Source: Gemmatimonadota bacterium
GTDB taxonomy: Bacteria > Gemmatimonadota > Gemmatimonadetes > Longimicrobiales > Gaopeijiaceae
Length of the DNA stretch: 16,608 bases
Direction of reading: 5' to 3'
Assembly (NCBI GenBank): GCA_018678395.1
Contig: JAHHMJ010000518.1
Coordinates: 1 to 16,608 of the forward strand
The position numbers were made by a program, and so were the translations under genes. Within the stretch, counting starts at the first letter, position 1. The number at the start of each line of letters is the position of its first letter. Below are positions 1 through 6,316 of the stretch, one piece after another. The notes under the pieces were generated by a model. That model saw only the letters and a list, made by a program, of their open reading frames with translations. It made no database searches and had not been told where the DNA came from.

Positions 1-87
1 GCCCCACCCCGTCCACCCCCGTCAACACGGCATTTGTCGCCGAATCCCGCGACGATCCGGATCTCACCATCCGTCTCCCGGGCCGGT

Positions 88-104
88 TTGGCATCGAATC
101 TGCA
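88..104 (+). promoter_or_regulatory. Candidate sigma-54 promoter upstream of the OmpA-like gene
   Basis: TGGCA at 89-93 and TGCA at 101-104 place the GG (90-91) and GC (102-103) exactly 10 bases apart, as required for a -24/-12 promoter. It matches about 9 of 12 positions of the consensus TGGCACG-N4-TTGCW. The expected transcript start is near 115, about 45 bases before the ATG at 159. GG-N10-GC alone is common in GC-rich DNA, so the call rests on the extra TGGCA and TGCA matches and on a sigma-54 activator encoded in the same window. Confidence 0.4.
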
Positions 105-158
105 ACGTGGGAAGTCTCCGCGGGCCCGACTCGCCCACATACCGAGGAGAGATATACG

Positions 159-830
159 ATGATGGACGGATTCAAGGGACGGTTCCTGGCCGCGACGGCG
201 CTGCTGGCCGTGACCGGCGGCTGCGCCACCGTGAAGCAGGATGAGTTCCGGGCGGAGATGGACCGTGTTCGCGCCGAAATGGTCGAGGGCGACGCCGCCG
301 TCGAGAATCGCCTCAACGGCCGCGTCGACGGCGTCGAGACCTCGCTCATGCAGCTCGAGGCGCGCATGGATGCGCTCGAGACCGACCTGATCGCGCTGGG
401 TGCCGAGATGGACGCCACCGTGCAGCGGCTCGAGGCTTCGCTCCGCTTCACGGCTCCGATCCACTTCGGCTTCGACGAGGCCATGGTCGATGCGGACGGT
501 CGCGAGACGCTCGCGCGGTTCGCAGGCGTCGTCGGCGAGCACTACCCGGCGGCCGTCGTGACCGTCGAGGGCTTCACCGATCCCTCGGGCTCCGCCGAGT
601 ACAATCTCCGTCTCGGTCAGCGCCGTGCGGACGCCGTGAAGTCGGTTCTGGTCGACGAGGCCGGGATGAGCGGCGAGCAGATCCGCTCCGTCAGCTACGG
701 CGAGGACACGCGCCGTCTGGTCCAGCCCGGTCAGTCCGGGCCCGGACAGCGCGGGATGGCCAACCGCCGCGTGGTGCTCGTGATCGAGCACGCGGGGACG
801 ACCCCGGCCGCGATCGTCGCCGGATCGTAG
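159..830 (+). CDS. OmpA/Pal-like peptidoglycan-binding lipoprotein
   Basis: This 223-residue envelope protein likely tethers the outer membrane to peptidoglycan. It has a hydrophobic signal at residues 8-21 ending in VTGGC, so Cys22 is the probable lipidation site, although the lipobox is not textbook. A charged heptad-like region at about 26-95 (repeated E/D, R, L, M spacing) looks like a coiled coil, as in Lpp or coiled-coil OmpA proteins. An OmpA C-terminal domain follows at about 97-212, with the GFTDPSG and LGQRRADAV segments carrying the Asp and Arg that bind diaminopimelate, and a closing NRRV motif. The start at 159 has an AGGAG (145-149) nine bases upstream; a second ATG at 162 is possible. 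A strong terminator follows the gene. Its stop codon lies inside a 17-bp tandem repeat. The family call is firm; a role in EPS is only inferred from location. Confidence 0.9.
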   Translation: MMDGFKGRFLAATALLAVTGGCATVKQDEFRAEMDRVRAEMVEGDAAVENRLNGRVDGVETSLMQLEARMDALETDLIALGAEMDATVQRLEASLRFTAPIHFGFDEAMVDADGRETLARFAGVVGEHYPAAVVTVEGFTDPSGSAEYNLRLGQRRADAVKSVLVDEAGMSGEQIRSVSYGEDTRRLVQPGQSGPGQRGMANRRVVLVIEHAGTTPAAIVAGS

Positions 831-873
831 GCGTCACCGGATCGTAGGCGTCGCCGGATCGTAGGCGTCGCCG
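814..873 (+). repeat. 17-bp tandem repeat, three copies plus a partial, covering the stop codon
   Basis: The unit gcgtcgccggatcgtag occurs at 814-830 (first two bases differ), 831-847 (one base differs) and 848-864, and its first nine bases recur at 865-873. Each full copy ends in TAG. The TAG of the first copy is the stop codon of the OmpA-like gene. Because 17 is not a multiple of three, the later copies fall in other frames. Confidence 0.9.
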
Positions 874-886
874 ACGCTACACGACG

Positions 887-923
887 AAGCGCCCCGGGCC
901 GACACTTCGGCCCGGGGCGCTTT
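887..923 (+). terminator. Intrinsic terminator after the OmpA-like gene
   Basis: A perfect 14-bp stem pairs 887-900 with 909-922 around the loop gacacttc. The core is GC-only and the stem ends in AAGC/GCTT followed by T. It lies 57 bases after the stop at 830 and 47 bases before the next gene, so it separates the two transcripts. The U tract is short, but the stem is very stable. Confidence 0.85.
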
Positions 924-969
924 CGCATATCCAGATGCTCGCAACGACCGGAATCGGTACACTGTCACC

Positions 970-2130
970 GTGAAGAGAATCCTGTTCGTCGAGCTCAACG
1001 AAGACGGCACGGTCGGTGGATCGCACGGAATCCTGTTCGATCTGGTGACACGACTGCCGAGCGACTTCGAGCCGGTCGTCCTCTTCTACGAGGACAACCC
1101 CTGGGTAGGCCGCCTCCGCGGCGAGGGCATCGAGGTCCACGTCTGGGACGCTCGCCGACGTGAAGAGTCCGCGTCTCTGGCGGGATCGCGGTGGAACACC
1201 GCAAAGGCCATGGGGGGGTTGATCGCCTATCGGCGCGCGTTCATTCGCGACGCCGATATCGACATGGTGCACCTCAACAATTCGCCGTTCCAGGGCTGGG
1301 ACGACTGGCTCTTGGCCGCGCGCTGGGCCGGCGTGCCCTGCGTGGTGTACGCGATGGGCGACGCGCACCGGGAGCCGAGCGCCGTGAAGCGCTGGTTCAT
1401 GCGGCAATTCGACCGGGTCTTCCCGCTCAGCCGCCTCGTGATGCACAGCCTGATCGACAACGAGATCCCGGCGGAGCGAATGGTCCTCACCTACCCGGGT
1501 CTCGACCTCGAGGCGCTGTCCGTACGGCCCTACCGGCCTCGCGACGAGGTCCGTGACGAGCTCGGCGTCGAGCCCGGGCAGGTCCTCGCGGTCATGGTGG
1601 GCAACGTGCGCCGCTGGAAGGGCCAGCACGTCGTCGTCGAGGGTGTCGGCGGACTCTCCTCCGAGCAGCGCGCGAGACTCGTCCTGCTGCTGGTCGGAGA
1701 CATCGGCCCCCTGCACGGAGACTACGCCGACGAACTCCGCGCACGCATCGCGGAACTCGGCATCGGCGACACCGTCCGGTTCACGGGTCGGCGAGAGGAC
1801 GTCCCCGACCTGCTGGAAGCCGCCGACGTGGCAATCCACGCGTCCATCATGCCCGAGCCGTTCGGGCTCGTCGTACTCGAGGGGCTGACCCACGGCTGCG
1901 CCGTCGTCGCGGCTGGGGCCGGTGGGCCGGTCGAGATGATCGACGAGAAAGCCGGCCTCCTCTACGACCCCGCGAAACCGGCTGAACTGACCGAGCGGCT
2001 CGCGCGTCTCCTCGACGACCCCGAAGGGCGCGCCCGTCTCGGAGCCGCGGCCCGTGTCCGTGCGCGGGACTTCGACATCCGGGACCACGTCCGGCTCATC
2101 GTCGAGACCTATCGGGAGCTTCTCGACTGA
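970..2130 (+). CDS. GT4-family (GT-B fold) glycosyltransferase
   Basis: This 386-residue cytoplasmic or membrane-associated glycosyltransferase probably transfers a sugar from a nucleotide donor to a growing glycan lipid. The N-terminal Rossmann half begins MKRILFVELNEDGTVGGSHG, whose glycine-rich loop is typical of GT4 enzymes. The C-terminal half has VGNVRRWKGQH (Lys217) and the E-x7-E motif EPFGLVVLE (Glu296 and Glu304), followed by a glycine-rich stretch with GGPVEMI that contacts the donor in this family. No signal peptide or clear membrane segment is seen. The start is GTG at 970 with no visible Shine-Dalgarno. A TACACT hexamer at 958-963 could place the transcript start almost on the GTG, so the mRNA may be leaderless (inference). 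Its 3' end faces the 2143-2583 gene with a 12-base gap. Sugar specificity cannot be read from sequence. Confidence 0.9.
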   Translation: MKRILFVELNEDGTVGGSHGILFDLVTRLPSDFEPVVLFYEDNPWVGRLRGEGIEVHVWDARRREESASLAGSRWNTAKAMGGLIAYRRAFIRDADIDMVHLNNSPFQGWDDWLLAARWAGVPCVVYAMGDAHREPSAVKRWFMRQFDRVFPLSRLVMHSLIDNEIPAERMVLTYPGLDLEALSVRPYRPRDEVRDELGVEPGQVLAVMVGNVRRWKGQHVVVEGVGGLSSEQRARLVLLLVGDIGPLHGDYADELRARIAELGIGDTVRFTGRREDVPDLLEAADVAIHASIMPEPFGLVVLEGLTHGCAVVAAGAGGPVEMIDEKAGLLYDPAKPAELTERLARLLDDPEGRARLGAAARVRARDFDIRDHVRLIVETYRELLD

Positions 2131-2142
2131 GCCGCGCCCTCT

Positions 2143-2583
2143 TCAGAGGTCCGGATTCCCGGCCATGAAGCGCAGCTGAAACCGAAGGGTGTGGATGTGC
2201 CAGCCGCGAGGCGAGTCGCGGAGGCCGATGTCGTAGGTTCCGACCAACGTCCGCGTGTTCTCCCCCACCGGATTGCTCCGGTAGTGGTATGCGATCCCGT
2301 GGCAGGCCACGTGGGCTTCGTCCTCGTGGATCGTCGAACGGAGGTTGCCGATCTGGTGGTGAACGGCGTCCAGAGACGAGAGCCCCCGCATCCAGGCCGC
2401 CACCAGATCGTCCGCACCCATCGTCCCGACGGCGCCCCTCACTGACGACAGCTCGACCTGCAGTTCGTCGTCGAACAGCCGGCGCACGCGTGCCCACTCC
2501 CCCTGGTCGATGGCCACGAACAGCTCGACCACCGCACGCTCGGCCGAAGCCTGACGAACCATGGTACGGATCAGTGCGTCCAC
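2143..2583 (-). CDS. NTF2/SnoaL-like small protein
   Basis: This 146-residue protein looks like the NTF2-like/SnoaL cone fold, with the pattern of an N-terminal helix pair (AERAVVELFVAIDQGEWARVRRLF) and later strands with conserved aromatics (AYHYR, GWHIHTLRFQLRF). Members range from isomerases and hydrolases to pure binding domains, so no reaction can be assigned. The start is GTG at 2583, chosen because AAGGAGAGG lies just upstream; the ATG at 2562 has no ribosome site, and an upstream in-frame start at 2658 would add 25 unlikely residues. The GTG lies inside the end of the metallo-hydrolase gene (13-bp overlap), so the two are probably translationally coupled. The product may act with the hydrolase, but no signal peptide is present, so they would be in different compartments. 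Confidence 0.75.
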   Translation of the reverse strand: MDALIRTMVRQASAERAVVELFVAIDQGEWARVRRLFDDELQVELSSVRGAVGTMGADDLVAAWMRGLSSLDAVHHQIGNLRSTIHEDEAHVACHGIAYHYRSNPVGENTRTLVGTYDIGLRDSPRGWHIHTLRFQLRFMAGNPDL

Positions 2584-3605
2584 GAGTCCTCTCCTTCGAG
2601 TTCGGTGAGCCAGGCTCCAAGCGCCCGCTCGAAGTACGACGGGCTGAACGAGGTCCAATGGGTGCTTTCGCTCGGCAGCTCGAAGTCCGCCGCCGCCTCG
2701 GCGGCGGTCCGCCCGACACGCCGCGCTTCGCGGGCGTGCGCCTCGACCGCGTCGAGAACGGCCACGTATCGCCCGAACGCGTCGGCATCGGACAGTGGCC
2801 CGTGCCCCGGTACCAGCACGGAGTCCGGGCCGACGGCGATCGATGCCACCGCCCGACGCAATTCTGAGGGGCGGGCGTCCACGTAGTTCGGGAACATCTC
2901 GTTCCAGACCAGATCGCCGCAGAACACGACGGGGGGGGCGTCCAGCTCGACCGTCACGTCGCTCGCCGTGTGCCCCCTGCGTGCGCCGATGCGCACGCGG
3001 CGCCCCCCCAGATCGAGCGTATCGTCTTCGTCATCGGGGCGCGCGACGGCGCGTTCGAGCGCACGTGCCATCGGGTCGGCGCGTTCGGGAGCCGCCTCTC
3101 GGAGGCCCTCGGTCAACCGGTTCCGGGTCGCCCCGGTCAACCATACCTCGGGCGCGGACTCGTCCACCCCGAAGCCGGGCAGTCCGGCGGAGTGGTCGCC
3201 GTGGTAGTGGCTGACGACCACGACGTCGGGCCGGCGCCCCGTCAGCCGCAGGGCCTGGTCCGCCATCCACTCCGCACCGCGCGTCGATGCGAACGCCTCG
3301 ATCACCGCAACGCCGGATCGACCGGCGACGATCCCGCCGTTGCACAGCGTGGTCCGGTCCGCCATCGGATTCGAGATCATCGCCCAGACCCCGTCGGCGA
3401 TCTCGACGAGGCTTCCCCACGGCTCCTGGGCCCGCAGGACACCGCCGACGCCGCTGTCTCGAGTCCGCCACGGGATCCCACCCGCACCGAGCATCACCAG
3501 GTGCGCGAGACAACCGCCGGCCACACCGAGAAAACGACGACGGCCGACCCCGACCGACGGCGCGGCAGGTTTCGGGAGACGACGGCTGCAATCTGGATCG
3601 ATCAT
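2571..3605 (-). CDS. Tat-exported metallo-beta-lactamase-fold hydrolase
   Basis: This is a 344-residue MBL-fold hydrolase, counting from the ATG at 3605. A twin-arginine signal (GRRRFLGVAGG followed by a hydrophobic run) at about residues 21-45 predicts export of the folded, metal-loaded enzyme. The zinc motif H133-x-H135-x-D137-H138 (HYHGDH) is intact, with further family ligands in RRGHTASD, FCGDLVWNE and VPGHGPLS. It therefore has a full binuclear site. The family includes lactamases, quinoprotein-linked hydrolases (SoxH-like) and lactonases, and the substrate is unknown. A GTG at 3644 would add 13 residues; neither start has a good Shine-Dalgarno, but the ATG gives a more normal Tat leader length. 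The gene overlaps the downstream NTF2-like gene by 13 bases. It has no obvious tie to polysaccharide synthesis. Confidence 0.85.
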   Translation of the reverse strand: MIDPDCSRRLPKPAAPSVGVGRRRFLGVAGGCLAHLVMLGAGGIPWRTRDSGVGGVLRAQEPWGSLVEIADGVWAMISNPMADRTTLCNGGIVAGRSGVAVIEAFASTRGAEWMADQALRLTGRRPDVVVVSHYHGDHSAGLPGFGVDESAPEVWLTGATRNRLTEGLREAAPERADPMARALERAVARPDDEDDTLDLGGRRVRIGARRGHTASDVTVELDAPPVVFCGDLVWNEMFPNYVDARPSELRRAVASIAVGPDSVLVPGHGPLSDADAFGRYVAVLDAVEAHAREARRVGRTAAEAAADFELPSESTHWTSFSPSYFERALGAWLTELEGEDSWTH

Positions 3606-3789
3606 GGCGGCGGGGTCACGGTTCCGAAGTCGACGGACCCCCACGCTCTCGCGGTACGGCTCACGACGCGCCCGGAGGTTCGGCGGGGACTCTCACTGGA
3701 TCATGGCGAGGCCCAGGATCCCGGGCAATCGGGACCGGAAGTCTCGGTTTCAGCGTAGAACCCGGTGAGACCCACGACTGGAGAACCCC
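3606..3789. other. Divergent intergenic region, no clear signals
   Basis: These 184 bases separate the leftward metallo-hydrolase gene from the rightward small gene at 3790 and must carry their promoters if each is transcribed on its own. I searched for sigma-54 spacing and strong -35/-10 pairs and found none I would call. Confidence 0.4.
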
Positions 3790-4185
3790 TTGAATCGGCC
3801 GACGCGAACCGCCCTGCTCCTGGTCGCCCTGACCGGCGCCGCATGCGCCGCGCCCACCCAGGGCAGCCCGTTCGGCGCGGGACCGCAAGGAGAGCGCACC
3901 ATCCGCATCGAAGTGCGCAATCTCAACTTCTCGGACGCCACGCTTCACGCCCTCCGGGGGTCCGAACGCGTGCGACTGGGAATCGTGACGGGGAAGGTGG
4001 ATCGCAGCTTCGACATCGACTGGACGATCAGCCTCCCGTTGCAGATCGAGATCGATCTACTGGCCGGCGAGCGGTGCACCACCCGTCCCATCAACGTCGA
4101 CCCGGGTGACGTCATCGTGCTCCAGATCGAGTCGGACCTGCGGCGCTCGGGCGACTGTCTGGCCCCCGGAGCGTCGCCACCGTGA
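3790..4185 (+). CDS. Small secreted protein or lipoprotein of unknown function
   Basis: I do not recognise a family for this 131-residue protein. It begins with a basic MNRPTRT and a hydrophobic stretch (ALLLVALTGAAC), so it is exported; Cys19 could be lipidated but the lipobox (GAAC) is poor, and ordinary signal-peptidase cleavage is equally likely. The mature part alternates strand-like segments (RTIRIEVRNLNFSDATLHAL, LPLQIEIDLL, DVIVLQIESDL) and ends in two Cys-containing turns (ERCTTRP, SGDCLAP) that could form a disulfide, suggesting a small beta-sandwich. The start is TTG at 3790, supported by GGAG at 3780-3783 six bases upstream. It converges on the 4260-5423 gene, with a tandem repeat between them. 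Confidence 0.7.
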   Translation: MNRPTRTALLLVALTGAACAAPTQGSPFGAGPQGERTIRIEVRNLNFSDATLHALRGSERVRLGIVTGKVDRSFDIDWTISLPLQIEIDLLAGERCTTRPINVDPGDVIVLQIESDLRRSGDCLAPGASPP

Positions 4186-4189
4186 AGCG

Positions 4190-4215
4190 GTGAGCCACCC
4201 GGCGCGGGGGCTCAC
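4190..4215 (+). terminator. Hairpin after the small secreted gene
   Basis: GTGAGCC at 4190-4196 pairs with GGCTCAC at 4209-4215, and the adjoining CCC/GGG extends the stem past one bulged A, leaving a short GGCGC loop. It begins five bases after the stop at 4185, but no T tract follows. The right arm is part of the first copy of the 24-bp tandem repeat. It could act as a terminator or a 3' stabiliser. Confidence 0.4.
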
Positions 4216-4275
4216 GTCGGACCCGGTGCGGGGGCTCACGTCGGATCCGGTGCGGGGGCTCACGTCGGACCCGGT
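4204..4275 (+). repeat. 24-bp tandem repeat, three copies, covering a stop codon
   Basis: The unit begins gcgggggctcacgtcgga and is present at 4204-4227, 4228-4251 and 4252-4275; only one base differs (C to T in the middle copy). On the minus strand each copy carries an in-frame TGA. The TGA of the 4252-4275 copy (4262-4260) is the stop of the glycerate-kinase-like gene, so any readthrough would meet two further stops 24 and 48 bases on. Confidence 0.95.
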
Positions 4276-5423
4276 GCCGTCGCATCCGGAGCGGCCGCGA
4301 CCACCGCGACGAGATCGGTGCCACCCGGAAGGGGGGTCCACGATGCCAGCCGGACTCCGGGGAGATCCCCCGAGGCGGCGTGAGCCGACCGAGCGAGCCG
4401 CTGATGGCGCTCCTCACCACCCTCCAGCCGCATCTCGGCCAACGCACAACCGGGACGGGTGAGAGCGAGCCCATCCGCGACGGCCCGAGCGACCCTTCCC
4501 ATGCCCCGGCCGACGGCCTCGGGCTCGCCCGTCCGTCCCGTGCCCAGCAGGACCGTATCGAGACCGAGTCGGCGTGCCTCGGCGAGCGCCGTCTCGACGG
4601 CCGCGTCGGGCGGTCCCGCTCGCACGACGCCGACGCGCACCCGATCCTCCGGAGGATCTCCGCCGACTCCGGCGTCGGCGAGACGGTCGCGCACCCCGTG
4701 AGAAAGCTCCTCCCACACCCCTTCCTCCCTCAGGTCGCGCTCGAGCGACGGCCCCGCGTGGGGCCGGTACACGATCGGGGTCAGCGAGCCGTCGTCGTCC
4801 CCACCCGGATCGATCAACGAGACCGCCAGCACCTCGGCGGGGGATGCTGCCGCACCCAGGCCGCCGCCGTGGAGTCCGTCCAGTCGCTCACGCACACCCC
4901 GACGCAACGGTTCCGGGCACCCCGAGACCGCCCGGAGCGCGGACTCGAAGTCGCTGCGGCTCAGACCGGGGAGCGGGCATGCGGCAGCGGCGGACACCCC
5001 CTCGGAGAGCAGCAGCAGCAGCCGGTCCGAGGCGCCGAGATCCCTCGTCAGGGCGTCGATGCCGGCACCCGCTGCGAGGGCCCCGGACTCGAGATGCACC
5101 CAGGTCGATAGAGAAGGCGCCGGCGCGCTCGGCGCGGCCACCACCGGATCCAGGGCGTCCCCGAACACGGCTCGCGCGCCCTCGAGCATCGGCTCGGCAT
5201 GAATGCCGAGCGCTACCGCGGCGAGGCGACCGGGCGCGTCACCCCCCGGGCTCCCGCCCAACAGACGGAGCGCCTCCGTCGATGCGCCGTGGATCGACCA
5301 GTCGTGGGCGGCCAGGGTCTCGGCCACGCGACGACCCGGGTCCGCACCGCGAACACTCGCGCGCACGACGGCCCGCAAGAGCCGGTCGACGTCGGACCCG
5401 AGCGGGTCCCCCGGTTCACTCAG
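4260..5423 (-). CDS. Glycerate 2-kinase-like (DUF4147/MOFRL) probable pseudoenzyme
   Basis: The protein (372 residues from TTG 5378; 387 from a possible CTG at 5423) follows the order of GckA/TtuD glycerate 2-kinases, compared with family sequence recalled from memory. The N-terminal helix reads DRLLRAVVRASVRGADP. VALGIHAEPM stands where the family has VGxGKAAxxM, LLLLSEGVSAA for LLSGGGSAL, RERLDGLHGGGL for KHLSxxKGGRL, and SLIDPGGDDDGSLTPIV for LSDVxGDDxxxIASGP. The MOFRL half has LEGGEERHQRLA for GxGGRNQELA and then ends early. The fold is therefore recognisable while the catalytic Lys, the glycine-rich nucleotide loop and the GGRNQE motif are all altered. The frame is long and open, so it is not simply a decayed gene. 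It follows the wza-like gene, with its predicted start overlapping that gene's stop. The homology includes residues upstream of TTG 5378, favouring the CTG. A binding or regulatory role is a guess. Confidence 0.72.
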   Translation of the reverse strand: MSEPGDPLGSDVDRLLRAVVRASVRGADPGRRVAETLAAHDWSIHGASTEALRLLGGSPGGDAPGRLAAVALGIHAEPMLEGARAVFGDALDPVVAAPSAPAPSLSTWVHLESGALAAGAGIDALTRDLGASDRLLLLLSEGVSAAAACPLPGLSRSDFESALRAVSGCPEPLRRGVRERLDGLHGGGLGAAASPAEVLAVSLIDPGGDDDGSLTPIVYRPHAGPSLERDLREEGVWEELSHGVRDRLADAGVGGDPPEDRVRVGVVRAGPPDAAVETALAEARRLGLDTVLLGTGRTGEPEAVGRGMGRVARAVADGLALTRPGCALAEMRLEGGEERHQRLARSAHAASGDLPGVRLASWTPLPGGTDLVAVVAAAPDATAPGPT

Positions 5424-6274
5424 AAGACGCGGATCCCCAGCAACAGGGTCGATCCCGCGATCAGGGCGAACCGCCCGATCTCCAACCAGACGTTGTTGTT
5501 CGACTGCTGGGGTACCTCGATGATGTCTCCCGCCAGGAAGTTCAGCTGATCGAGCGTCCGGCCCTCGGCCATCACGGCCTGGAGCTCCTCACCGCCCCAG
5601 AGCTGATCTTCACCCCGCTTGATGCTGATCTCTTCGTAGTTCGCGTCGGAACTCGGTCCGCCCGCGAGCATGATGACATCGCCGACGTTCTGCTCCGCCC
5701 CGGGATAGTAGAAGCCCGGCGCGCCCACTGACCCGAAGATGGATACGCGGATCAGGGTCTGAGCCGACACCTGTGGGTCGCGGATGTAGCGCGACAGCTC
5801 CTCCGAGAGGAACGCTTCGAGTTCCGACCGCAGGACGCCCCGCAGTGAGACCGCCGGGATGTTGGGGAGCTTCACCGAGGGGCCCGACTGGACCGCGAAC
5901 GTCACGCCCACGGCGCCCTGCCCCGTGGGGACCGAGGGTGACCCCGGTGCGGGAGCGACCAGGCGAGCGGGAGCGATGGCCCCCGGGCTCTGGTTCGTCC
6001 AGTTCTCTCCGGCGACCTGAACCTGTATCCGGTCACCCACTCGGAAGTCGCCCTCTTCCAGCCGTCGACGGATCAGTTGGGCGCGTGCACGAGCCTGCTC
6101 CCGAAGCGACTCCCCCTGGCTCTCGTCGAGAATGGCCTGCTCGAGGTTCGCCAGGTACGCTTCCAGATCGGTCCGGGACATCTCTCGTCCCGACGAGATG
6201 AAGGGATCAGCACTCTGCGCCGCCACGCCGGGGGCGAGGAGGAGGCCGAGAGACAGCAGAATCCACGCTCTCAT
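5420..6274 (-). CDS. Wza-like polysaccharide export protein (Poly_export/SLBB)
   Basis: This 284-residue protein would form or contribute to the outer-membrane channel for EPS. It has a Sec signal (residues 1-19, ending near GVAAQ) without a lipobox Cys, unlike E. coli Wza. A helical segment at about 33-75 is followed by the Poly_export start FRVGDRIQVQVAGE, then an insert rich in Pro, Ala and Gly (about 90-125) before LPNIPAVSLRGVLRSELEAFLSEELSRYIRDPQV. One SLBB-type domain follows (VSIFGSVGAPGFYYPGAEQNVGDVIMLAGG), then DIIEVPQ. The C-terminus (about 264-284) is a hydrophobic helix, the position of the membrane-spanning helix in Wza. It lies 42 bases downstream of glmS and upstream of the glycerate-kinase-like gene, consistent with an operon. 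Confidence 0.88.
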   Translation of the reverse strand: MRAWILLSLGLLLAPGVAAQSADPFISSGREMSRTDLEAYLANLEQAILDESQGESLREQARARAQLIRRRLEEGDFRVGDRIQVQVAGENWTNQSPGAIAPARLVAPAPGSPSVPTGQGAVGVTFAVQSGPSVKLPNIPAVSLRGVLRSELEAFLSEELSRYIRDPQVSAQTLIRVSIFGSVGAPGFYYPGAEQNVGDVIMLAGGPSSDANYEEISIKRGEDQLWGGEELQAVMAEGRTLDQLNFLAGDIIEVPQQSNNNVWLEIGRFALIAGSTLLLGIRVF

Positions 6275-6316
6275 GGTGCGGTTTGCCCTGTGTATTCGGG
6301 TGGACAGTGTACGACC

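Noticed and set aside
145..161. Resemblance of the OmpA-like ribosome site to the T7 gene 10 leader used in vectors
   Set aside because: Only a short GGAG...ATATAC stretch is similar and the surrounding DNA is native; it is a natural Shine-Dalgarno.
877..2088. 403-codon minus-strand open frame
   Set aside because: It lies fully opposite the GT4 gene and shows no domain pattern; long antisense frames are expected in GC-rich genes.
4204..4275. CRISPR array
   Set aside because: Copies are directly adjacent with no spacers and only three units, so it is a simple tandem repeat.
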